This document shows positions 15,597 through 22,699 of a stretch of 25,053 bases of DNA, piece by piece. The translations under genes and the position numbers were made by a program. Source of the DNA: CAYNST01 sp964399955 (GTDB lineage Bacteria > Pseudomonadota > Gammaproteobacteria > Pseudomonadales > Cellvibrionaceae); contig CAYNST010000045.1 of assembly GCA_964399955.1 (NCBI GenBank), positions 1 to 25,053 of the forward strand, given 5' to 3'. The notes under the pieces were generated by a model. That model did not search any database, was not told where the DNA came from, and worked only from the letters and a program-made list of their open reading frames with translations. The number at the start of each line of letters is the position of its first letter. The first letter of the stretch is position 1.

Positions 15597-15934
15597 CGAT
15601 TGGGGTTCTCTGAATACACACACGACCGGCCCGGCCGGGCTTCCGCATGGCTGGCTGTTTGCAGAAACGGACACGCCGCAGACTTTAGCAAAAACCCTCC
15701 TGTGTGCCTATTGGCTTTACCCTTGTAGCCGGGTAACTGATCAGCTCATCCCATGACTGTTCAAAATGCATTCGAAGTTGGGCAAGCAGGGCAGAATTGG
15801 GGGCTTCATGTGTGCAGACTGCACACTGGGCGGCACCAGGCGTCCATCCTGTTCCTGACAGGTTGGAACACGCCGGCGCCGCTCGGGGCAAATTGGGGCC
15901 TGCCCGGCCATAATCTTCACTTAGATGCCGGTCT
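15597..15934. other. Intergenic region, 338 bases, palindrome-rich
   Basis: Between the FHA gene start and the end of the lytic transglycosylase gene. It holds a perfect palindrome GTGTGCAGACTGCACAC (15810-15826), a 6-base inverted repeat TGTTCC/GGAACA with a nine-base spacer (15850-15870) and a GC palindrome GCCCGGCCGGGC (15629-15640). A 68-codon minus-strand frame (15685-15891) ends just after an AGGAGG-like stretch; it has no recognisable domain and I do not call it a gene. The FHA gene's promoter should lie here. Confidence 0.55.
15810..15870. promoter_or_regulatory. Candidate operator sites upstream of the FHA gene
   Basis: A perfect 7-3-7 palindrome (15810-15826, arms GTGTGCA/TGCACAC) is followed 24 bases later by a 21-base near-palindrome with arms TGTTCC and GGAACA (15850-15870). 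They lie 214-274 bases upstream of the FHA start, within the probable promoter region, and also just downstream of the lytic transglycosylase gene, so a role in transcript ends is possible. No T tract follows either on the minus strand. Confidence 0.3.
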
Positions 15935-17239
15935 TCATCGCGGGGAAAGTGTCACCCCCAGGCGCTCCAGCACCTCCGTATCGGCAAAGCCGTCGGCAAT
16001 CATCTTTTGATCGGCCTGGTAGGCCCGCACTGCTCTGCGGGTGGCGCGCCCAAGAATGCCATCGGGTGTACCGCTGTCAAAGCCCTTGGCGTTGAGCGCC
16101 TCCTGCAGTTGCATGACCTGTGCGCGATTGAGCCTGGGTGCATCTTCCGGGATGCTCTGCTGCAGCCCGCCTGCCCCGGCGATGCGGTCAGCCAGGTGGC
16201 CCACCGACAAGGCGTAAAACTCGGATTGGTTCCAGCGCATAATGACGCGAAAGTTATCGTATACCAGAAAAGCCGGGCCGCGGTGCCCGGCTGGCACCAG
16301 CAATGACGCGGTGAAATCGGCTACCGGCAAGGTTCCTCCGCCAGCCTGACGCACGCCCATTGTTCGCCATTCGGCCAAGGGCTTGCGCGTATCAAGACCG
16401 GCATCCAGATAGGGGAAATCCTTTGGCAGCCGTACTTCGCGGCCCCAGCGGGCACCGGGCTGCCAGCCCAACTGTTGCAGAAAGTTCGCAGCAGAGGCGA
16501 AGGCATCTGGCAAACTGTTCCACAGGTCACGCCGGCCGTCGCCGTCATAGTCGACCGCATAGCGCAAATAATTGCTGGGCATGAACTGTACATGCCCCAT
16601 GGCCCCTGCCCATGACCCTTCCATACGCTCAGGCGCCACTGCACCTTCGTCAATGATGCGCAGGGCATTGACGAACTCGCGGCTGAAATACTCACTGCGG
16701 CGCGGGTCGCAGGCAAGAGTTGCCAGCGAACTCAGCACCGGCATTCGGCCAAAAAAGCTGCCAAAGTTGGTCTCCAGCCCCCAGAACGCCACAATGTACT
16801 GAGGCGCGACACCGTATTGCCCGGCAACACGTTGCAGCAGCAGATTGTGCTCGGCCAGCAGGGCCCGGCCCTGCCGGATGCGCTGTTCGTTGACGCGTCG
16901 GTTGAAGTAGTCCGCGAAGGTGGTGGTGAACTCGGGCTGTTGGCGGTCCAACTCGATGACCTTGGGCAGAAACTCCACTTTTGCCAGGCTGGTGTTCACC
17001 ACCGTCTGAGACACGCCGTCGGCCCGGGCCTTTTTGCCCAGCTCTGCCCGGCACTGCTCGAATTCCCGAAGCTCAGCCCCCGGCTCTGCTTGCGGCTCCT
17101 GTCCTTGAGCCAGGCCGGCCGACAGCGCCAAGCCCCCGCAAAGTAACCAGCCGCCAAATTTCTTATTGGCCGCCTGGGAAATAAGCCCAAAAACCTTGCC
17201 GACTCGCCTTAGCTTGCCTGTCAAAACTAACAAATTCAT
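15935..17239 (-). CDS. MltB-type lytic murein transglycosylase with peptidoglycan-binding domain
   Basis: 434 residues from the second of two adjacent ATG codons. The GAGAGG ribosome site is only two bases from the first ATG (17242) but five from the second. A signal segment spans about 28-46 (ending near AQG). The SLT_2/GH103 catalytic domain follows (about 55-345), with the catalytic Glu at E156 in WGLETNFG and the family stretches GSWAGAMGHVQFMPS and DGDGRRDLWNS. A peptidoglycan-binding-1 domain closes the protein (about 369-430; LQEALNAKGF, PDGILGRATRRAVRAYQ). The enzyme cleaves glycan strands to 1,6-anhydroMurNAc ends in the periplasm. The signal lacks a lipobox Cys in the expected place (the Cys in LLCGGLAL sits inside the hydrophobic core), so it is probably soluble, unlike lipoprotein MltB. 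Confidence 0.9.
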   Translation of the reverse strand: MNLLVLTGKLRRVGKVFGLISQAANKKFGGWLLCGGLALSAGLAQGQEPQAEPGAELREFEQCRAELGKKARADGVSQTVVNTSLAKVEFLPKVIELDRQQPEFTTTFADYFNRRVNEQRIRQGRALLAEHNLLLQRVAGQYGVAPQYIVAFWGLETNFGSFFGRMPVLSSLATLACDPRRSEYFSREFVNALRIIDEGAVAPERMEGSWAGAMGHVQFMPSNYLRYAVDYDGDGRRDLWNSLPDAFASAANFLQQLGWQPGARWGREVRLPKDFPYLDAGLDTRKPLAEWRTMGVRQAGGGTLPVADFTASLLVPAGHRGPAFLVYDNFRVIMRWNQSEFYALSVGHLADRIAGAGGLQQSIPEDAPRLNRAQVMQLQEALNAKGFDSGTPDGILGRATRRAVRAYQADQKMIADGFADTEVLERLGVTLSPR

Positions 17240-17526
17240 CATTACCTCTCAATCTGCGGGCATTGCCGGACGCACCGCGTGCGGGCCAGTCACCCCTCAC
17301 CATAAAGCCTGTGCATTGGGCAAACAAGCATAGGACAAACTTATACGTCTGCCGAGGACGGCTTTGGTCAACCCATACTCCGCCAGCAAAAATGACCCAG
17401 CGGACTTATGCGCTGGCAGGTGGGTCAACCAGAATCCATGACGATGACCGATTGAACCTGGGCAAGTCTGCCGCTACCATCGCTGTTTTGCACAGATGCA
17501 AAAAAGCCTACCACTGGATAAACAAT

Positions 17527-17697
17527 ATGCCTAAAGCCGAGATCATTTTTGAATTTGAAAAAGAAACCAAGAACAGCGTGCGCTACCAGGAGGTTCCTGC
17601 CGCCGGCCAGCCCCCTATAGTGGGCTCACTTTATGTACAAAAATGGTTTGCCGGCGACGCCAAAACCCTCAAAGTTACCGTGGAGAAGGCCGAATAA
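17527..17697 (+). CDS. Conserved-looking 56-residue protein of unknown function
   Basis: A small soluble protein starting MPKAEIIFEFEKETKNSVRY and ending LKVTVEKAE, with alternating hydrophobic and charged residues suggestive of a compact beta-sheet fold. I recall similar short proteins with the FEFEKETKN start in other proteobacteria but cannot name a family or function. The frame extends upstream to 17263, but that part is Arg/His/Thr-rich and unlike protein, and ATG 17527 opens the well-behaved segment. The ribosome site is weak. It is flanked by the divergent transglycosylase gene (287-base gap) and a strong hairpin downstream, so it is probably transcribed alone. Confidence 0.6.
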   Translation: MPKAEIIFEFEKETKNSVRYQEVPAAGQPPIVGSLYVQKWFAGDAKTLKVTVEKAE

Positions 17698-17711
17698 GCC
17701 GTGTACCCGGC

Positions 17712-17739
17712 CCGATCGCTGCCCAGCACAGCGCATCGG
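17712..17739 (+). terminator. Strong hairpin after the small gene
   Basis: CCGAT-CGCTG (17712-17721) pairs with CAGCG-c-ATCGG (17729-17739) around a seven-base loop, giving ten base pairs with one bulged C. It begins 15 bases after the small gene's stop, in the gap before the convergent response-regulator gene. The tract after the stem (CTTAACGG) is not a good U run, so it may be a transcript-end stabiliser or a Rho-assisted end and not a classical terminator. Confidence 0.5.
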
Positions 17740-17884
17740 CTTAACGGTTACTGTTTGGCATAAGGGGAATTGGCCTGGGGCGGGTCCGAAGGTGTGCATT
17801 GTAAGGCCAATCATCATACCCCTACCTGCGGCATGAGCGTTTATTGCTCAGAACAAAGATTGGGAGCAAACAGGACGATGCGGC

Positions 17885-18271
17885 TCAAGACCGCCCCAGG
17901 ATTTCTTCCAACTTGGCTTCAATGTCGGCAACGTTGAGCGGTTTATACAGGATGCAGCTGTTGGAAATCTGCTTTACGGCCTCGCGGATAAAGCTCTCAT
18001 GAGAGCCGGTGAGGACAATGGCCGGGAGCATTGGTGCGTCCTGACGAATTTCCTTGATCAGCTCCACGCCGTTCAAATCGGGCAGATAATAGTCGGTGAT
18101 GATGACGTCAAATGTCGCCGCCTGTTTGCGCTGGGCCAGGCAATCCGATGCCGTCTGATAACTCGACACTTGGTAGCCGAGCATCTCGAACAGGGTTTTC
18201 CACACTCGCGACAGGGCATGGTCGTCCTCTACCAGGATAATGGACACTGCTTTTTTCACTTCATTTTTCAT
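17885..18271 (-). CDS. Receiver-only response regulator, last gene of the phytochrome operon
   Basis: A 128-residue stand-alone receiver domain. Acidic pocket E15-D16-D17, phosphoacceptor D60 (IITDYYLPD), switch Thr88 (LTGS) and conserved Lys110 (YKPL) are all present. No output domain follows, so it must act by protein contact, as a CheY-like regulator or as a phosphate shuttle or sink. It starts 13 bases after the stop of the CheB-CheR-PAS kinase, its likely phosphodonor. The frame extends to 18340 but that part overlaps the kinase end, so ATG 18271 is chosen; it has no obvious ribosome site and may depend on coupling. It belongs to a different receiver subtype from the 22299-22685 gene (KPL versus SKD around the Lys), so the two probably have different partners. 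Confidence 0.85.
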   Translation of the reverse strand: MKNEVKKAVSIILVEDDHALSRVWKTLFEMLGYQVSSYQTASDCLAQRKQAATFDVIITDYYLPDLNGVELIKEIRQDAPMLPAIVLTGSHESFIREAVKQISNSCILYKPLNVADIEAKLEEILGRS

Positions 18272-18284
18272 GCTGTGTCTGGCT

Positions 18285-21200
18285 TCATTCCCGCGCCTTG
18301 AGTATCTCGAGGCAAAAACTGGTGTTGGTAGACGCGGCATCCAGATACAGTTCGCCGTTGTGGCGCCGCGCTATGGAGCGGGAAAGCGAAAGGCCCATGC
18401 CGGTGCCATTTTGATTTTTTTTTGTACTAAAAAATGGTGTCATGATCTTTTCCGTCAAACTGGCATCTATGCCCTTGCCGCTGTCCTTCACCGTCACCCG
18501 GACATACTCCGGCGTTTCTGTCAGCTTGACGTTCACCCAGGGAGCCTCTGTCCCGGCTATGGCTTCCAGGGCGTTGTTCACCAAATTGATGATCACCTGC
18601 ATGATCTGGATCGGATAACAGGACACCATGATGTCCCCTGGAGGTAAATCCATCTGCAGTTCTACCTCCGAGCGCTGTAGCCGGAAGCTGCAGATCTTGA
18701 CAGCATCGTTAATCAACTTTTGCATGGAGGCCCGCTCAAAAGTACCGGGATCTATGCCGGCCACGGATTTCAGCCCCTGCACAATACTGGAAATACCTTT
18801 TGCCATTTTCTCTATGTCGTCGGCAGACTCCAGCACGCGCTCATCAGTCACTCTGTTCAGCTGAACGCAGTGCTTCAATATATCGGTATTGGCGGTTATG
18901 ACATTGAGCGGTGTATTGATCTCGTGAGAAATACCCGCAGCAATTTCTCCCAAAGCCGAGAACCTCGCATAACGGGACAGCTCTTCCTGCTGAGACAAGA
19001 TGATCTGCTGGTCTTTGAGTCGCTCCGTCACATCGAAGATGGACAGTATCAAGTGCGAGTTTCTGGCGTCTTTTTGCTGAATCCGCGCACTGCGAAGCTC
19101 AAAGGTCAGTTCATGGCCCTCCATGGAGGTGGACACAAAGGTCAGCGAAGTTTCCCGGCCGGACTCAATGGCTGCAACTTGGTCCTTCAGCTGGTGCAAT
19201 TTGCCCTGCATGCGAATTTTTTTGAAAAAGTCCAACAGACTTACGCCAAGGAACTCATGCGGAGAAACCCCCAGCAGCTGCCCCATCTGCTCGGAACAGA
19301 AACAAACGGTCATGCCCTTACCGTTACCTTCCAACATGACGGTGCCGCTGTTGGCTGACGCTATGGCGGTCTGAAACAACTGCAACTGGTGCTCCCGAAC
19401 CGCCCGATCGGTGATATCCAGAGAGATTGTGCACACCGAATAGGGCCTGCGTCGCCCGTCCAGCAGGAGAAACTTGGACGAGGTCCAGTAGCGCAGTTGA
19501 CCGTCTATTTCGTAGGACTCTTCAAATTGCTGCGGCGCTATGTGCCTGAGCAGTTCAAAGTCCTTGTCGCGGATCAACTGCGCGGTTTCGATGCCAAAGA
19601 GCTCGTCATCGCTGCTGCCAATCACATCATCAATGGTGGTGTTGGTCACTTCGCAAAAACGGTTGTTGGCAAAAATATAGACGCCGGACAGGTCTTTCAT
19701 GGTGACCATGGCCGGGGTGTTGTCGATGATGCTGGCAAGGCGGGCTTTGATGACCTTGGCCTCCTCCAGCGCCATGGTAATCTCGGTATTGTCCACAAAG
19801 CTTACAACGGCCCCGCCGACCGCATTTTTATCACCTCGAAATAACTGAATCTGTATCTCGAACGAGCGGTCCTTGGTATTGAACTGAAAGCTGCAGTCTT
19901 TCTCGCTTTTTATGGCCTTGCCGACAGCGGTGGTAATCTCGGTCAGATCCAGTGGCGAGGGCACCGCTCGCAACTGCGCGCCGATATCCGCCTCTGAAAT
20001 TCGCAACAGGTGCCGTGCAGACGGGTTGAAGTTCAAAACGGTCATCTTGGCGTCTATGATCAACAGCGGGTAGGCGATTGCGCTCTGAATGGCCTGGTGC
20101 CGGTTGTAGAGCATTTGCAGCTCGGCTGACTTGACGTTCAACTCTTGATTGAGCGTGGTCAACTCTTCGTTGGACGACTGCAGTTCTTCATTGGTGGTCT
20201 CCAGTTCCTCATTGGACGACTGCAACTCCTCATTGGCCGATTGCAGCTCTTCATTTAGCGACTGCAGCTCTTCGTTGCTGGCCTGATGCTCTTCTATCAC
20301 CGCCTGTAGCTGCTCTTTGGTGGAGACCAGCTCTTTCTCCAACTCTTTGAAGCGCTCGTCGGTGGAGAGCCCGGAACGATGTTCAACCGAGTTATCCGCC
20401 TCTGGCTCCAGCAGGTGAACTGACTGGAAGGCAATCAAATATTGTTTGTGGTCTTCTCCGCCTCTCAAAGGTGCCACTACCATGTGCACCTGATCGCGGT
20501 TGCCGTCGCGGCGCAAAACGTGTTTTTTGCCGGTGACCGGGCCGCTGGACCTCTCAACCCGGTAGAGCAAGGACGGCAACTCTGCGCCCAAATCGGCGGG
20601 CAGCAGCCGGGATAAAACGTAGGTGGCCTCACCCTTGGGGAAACTCAGGTACTCGCTGGCTTTGCCAAAGCTGTGTTTGACGCGCTGCTCCTCATCAATG
20701 ATGAGCGAGTCCGGGGCAAAACCTTCCACCATGGAATGGAACAGGTCGCGGGAAGACTCGTCTGCCCTGCCAGGCTTGGCCCGGAAGGCACCACTGGCGT
20801 GATCAAAACTGGATACTTTCACTGAGGGAATCGGACCGCCAGTGCGTTCTTTCAGAGACAGGTAAATCCTGGACTCTTTATCCTGCACTTCAAAGAGGGA
20901 TGCCGCAGGCCCGGAGACGGCTTCCGAGCGCCCCAAAAACAAAAGCCCGCCTTTACCCAGTGAATAGCAAATGGTTTTGAAGGCTTTTTCCTGCAAATTC
21001 TGATTGAAATAAATCAGCACATTGCGGCAGGAGACCAGATCCGTGTTCAGAAACGGCGGGTCTTCAATGACATTATGACGGGCAAAAATGATTTGATCTC
21101 GCAGAGACGGCCGGATCTGCAACCGCTCCTCCACCGCCATGAAATATTTCTCCCGCAGGTCCTGCGGGAACTTGTCGAAACTGCCACGCGAATAACAGCC

Positions 21201-22289
21201 TCGTCGGGCCACATCCAGTGCTATCTCATCCAGGTCGGTGGCAAACATTTGCAAACTAAGGTTCTTGTTCTGCCGCTCTATGGCTTCGGATATCAAAATG
21301 GCAATGGAATAAGGCTCTTCCCCGGTGGCGCAGCCAATTATCCAGCAGCGGAATGTCTCGCCGTTGTTTTTGCTTTTTACCCGCTCGTCAATGTGTTTTT
21401 CCAGTGCCTGGAAGGCCTCCGGATCGCGGAAAAACGCGGTTACGGAAATGAGTATGTCTTGAAACAGGTTGGTGGATTCCCGCGGGTTATCGCGCAGAAA
21501 CCTGGCGTACTCTTCGATAGACCCACAGCGCGTGGCAATTACCCGGCGCTCAACTCTTCGCTTTACCGTGGAGGGTTTGTAGTTGGCAAAACAGGCGCCC
21601 TTGTCGCGCTCCAGGATATTGAAAATAGTTTCAAAGTGGTCTTCTTCTACCGGTATCAAGGTTTCTTTTTGCGTGCGAAACGGTATCTTGCCAAAGCGTG
21701 ACAGCTCCTCGGCGATTTCCTCCGGGTTAAGCTCCAGATCCACCGCGCCGGTGTGTTTGGCAGCCCTTGGCATACCGTCGTACTTGGCTGTGCTGGCTTT
21801 TTGCGACATGGTGAAGCCCCCGGCCGCTTTGATTGCACGAATACCGTGCGCGCCGTCGGTTCCCGTGCCGGAAAGAATCACACCGATTGACGATGAGCCA
21901 AACTGGTCCGCCAATGAGCGGAACAGGAAATCCACCGACGGTTTGGGGCCTATCTTCATGTGCGGCTCCATCAGCCGCAGTTTGCCGTCCTCTATGAAAA
22001 CATCGGCATTGGGCGGCGTGATGTAGACAATCTTTGTTTCAGGCCGCTCTCCGTCTTCCACCTCTTTGACCTTGAGGCTGGTGGATTGGGCCAATATCTC
22101 TACCAAGCGACTTTTATGACTGGGGGCCAAGTGCTGCGCAACAATAAATGCCATGGGCAGGTCATCTTTCATTGAACTGAACAGGCTGCGCAGCGCTTCC
22201 AGCCCTCCGGCCGACGAACCTATGCCCACAATAAAGCGGGGGTCTGATCTTTTCCGGCCCAATCGTTTGCTATTCCTAACGTCTGTCAT
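18285..22289 (-). CDS. CheB-CheR-coiled coil-PAS-histidine kinase fusion
   Basis: 1334 residues. CheB methylesterase domain (about 18-200): catalytic S26 (GSSAGG), H53 (AQH), D145 (GTGTDGAHG). CheR methyltransferase domain (about 215-480): basic RRVERR stretch, SAM site GCATGEEPYS (319-328), SCRNVLIYF. Then a PAS-like segment (about 515-625), a long coiled coil (about 643-730) with NEELQSx heptads, and three further PAS segments (about 731-845, 850-962, 968-1090). Kinase core: H1122 (AAGISHEINTPLN), N box with N1235 and N1239, D1269-x-G, G1295-T-G-M-G-L. No C-terminal receiver is attached; free receivers are encoded on both sides, nine bases upstream and 13 bases downstream. There are no membrane segments, so it is cytoplasmic. 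Such fusions are known in many bacteria, often without a fixed function. No chemoreceptor, CheA or CheW is encoded nearby, so the CheB/CheR substrate is unknown. Confidence 0.9.
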   Translation of the reverse strand: MTDVRNSKRLGRKRSDPRFIVGIGSSAGGLEALRSLFSSMKDDLPMAFIVAQHLAPSHKSRLVEILAQSTSLKVKEVEDGERPETKIVYITPPNADVFIEDGKLRLMEPHMKIGPKPSVDFLFRSLADQFGSSSIGVILSGTGTDGAHGIRAIKAAGGFTMSQKASTAKYDGMPRAAKHTGAVDLELNPEEIAEELSRFGKIPFRTQKETLIPVEEDHFETIFNILERDKGACFANYKPSTVKRRVERRVIATRCGSIEEYARFLRDNPRESTNLFQDILISVTAFFRDPEAFQALEKHIDERVKSKNNGETFRCWIIGCATGEEPYSIAILISEAIERQNKNLSLQMFATDLDEIALDVARRGCYSRGSFDKFPQDLREKYFMAVEERLQIRPSLRDQIIFARHNVIEDPPFLNTDLVSCRNVLIYFNQNLQEKAFKTICYSLGKGGLLFLGRSEAVSGPAASLFEVQDKESRIYLSLKERTGGPIPSVKVSSFDHASGAFRAKPGRADESSRDLFHSMVEGFAPDSLIIDEEQRVKHSFGKASEYLSFPKGEATYVLSRLLPADLGAELPSLLYRVERSSGPVTGKKHVLRRDGNRDQVHMVVAPLRGGEDHKQYLIAFQSVHLLEPEADNSVEHRSGLSTDERFKELEKELVSTKEQLQAVIEEHQASNEELQSLNEELQSANEELQSSNEELETTNEELQSSNEELTTLNQELNVKSAELQMLYNRHQAIQSAIAYPLLIIDAKMTVLNFNPSARHLLRISEADIGAQLRAVPSPLDLTEITTAVGKAIKSEKDCSFQFNTKDRSFEIQIQLFRGDKNAVGGAVVSFVDNTEITMALEEAKVIKARLASIIDNTPAMVTMKDLSGVYIFANNRFCEVTNTTIDDVIGSSDDELFGIETAQLIRDKDFELLRHIAPQQFEESYEIDGQLRYWTSSKFLLLDGRRRPYSVCTISLDITDRAVREHQLQLFQTAIASANSGTVMLEGNGKGMTVCFCSEQMGQLLGVSPHEFLGVSLLDFFKKIRMQGKLHQLKDQVAAIESGRETSLTFVSTSMEGHELTFELRSARIQQKDARNSHLILSIFDVTERLKDQQIILSQQEELSRYARFSALGEIAAGISHEINTPLNVITANTDILKHCVQLNRVTDERVLESADDIEKMAKGISSIVQGLKSVAGIDPGTFERASMQKLINDAVKICSFRLQRSEVELQMDLPPGDIMVSCYPIQIMQVIINLVNNALEAIAGTEAPWVNVKLTETPEYVRVTVKDSGKGIDASLTEKIMTPFFSTKKNQNGTGMGLSLSRSIARRHNGELYLDAASTNTSFCLEILKARE
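20160..20279 (-). repeat. 21-base repeats encoding the NEELQSx coiled coil
   Basis: Residues about 671-710 of the fusion kinase repeat the heptad S/A/L-N-E-E-L-Q/E-S/T about six times, and the DNA shows matching 21-base near-repeats. The heptads form a signalling helix linking the CheB/CheR half to the PAS-kinase half; the same motif recurs in CheR-PAS fusions generally. Confidence 0.75.
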
Positions 22290-22298
22290 ATCTGATTC

Positions 22299-22685
22299 TT
22301 AATAAGAAAGCTCTAAAGCGTCGTAGACGGCTTCCTGCATGGACGCGGAGGTGACCGTGTCTTTGGAAAGATATCGGGCTGCGCCGCGGCGGTAAGCCTC
22401 GGTCACCACCAGCGCTTCCGGTTTGCCACTGATAAAAATCACCGGTACCCGGCAAATTTCCTGGATCTCTTCCAGAGCCGAAAGGCCGTCCCGGTCCGGC
22501 AAATGATAATCCAGAACCACGCAGTCGGGGTGCTGGCTGCGGCAAGACTCCAACCCGGCCCGGATGGTGCCGGCCTCGCTCAGCGCAAATTCGTACAACG
22601 TTTGACTGTTGAGAAAGCGCTTGTAGATCTTCCGGTCAGAGGGGCTGTCATCAATGATAAGAATTTTATACGGTTTGGTATCCAA
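22299..22685 (-). CDS. Receiver-only response regulator between the two kinases
   Basis: A 128-residue stand-alone receiver. Acidic pocket D12-D13, phosphoacceptor D59 (VVLDYHLPD), switch Ser86 (ISGK) and Lys108 (LSKD) are intact. It starts 14 bases after the phytochrome stop and ends nine bases before the CheB-CheR-PAS kinase, so it most likely takes phosphate from the phytochrome kinase and passes the signal on by contact with other proteins, as Rcp1-type partners of cyanobacterial phytochromes do. An AGGAG lies 11 bases before ATG 22685, inside the gap. No DNA-binding, GGDEF or other output domain is present. Confidence 0.88.
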   Translation of the reverse strand: MDTKPYKILIIDDSPSDRKIYKRFLNSQTLYEFALSEAGTIRAGLESCRSQHPDCVVLDYHLPDRDGLSALEEIQEICRVPVIFISGKPEALVVTEAYRRGAARYLSKDTVTSASMQEAVYDALELSY

Positions 22686-22699
22686 GTATTGGCTCCTGC

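Noticed and set aside
15685..15891. 68-codon minus-strand frame upstream of the FHA gene
   Set aside because: No recognisable domain, Pro/Ala/Cys-rich start and no ribosome site. Kept only as a note in the intergenic entry.
17243..17526. Repeated GGTCAACC and CCAGCG/CGCTGG arms between the transglycosylase and the small gene
   Set aside because: Short and imperfect, with no consistent architecture; probably chance in GC-rich DNA.
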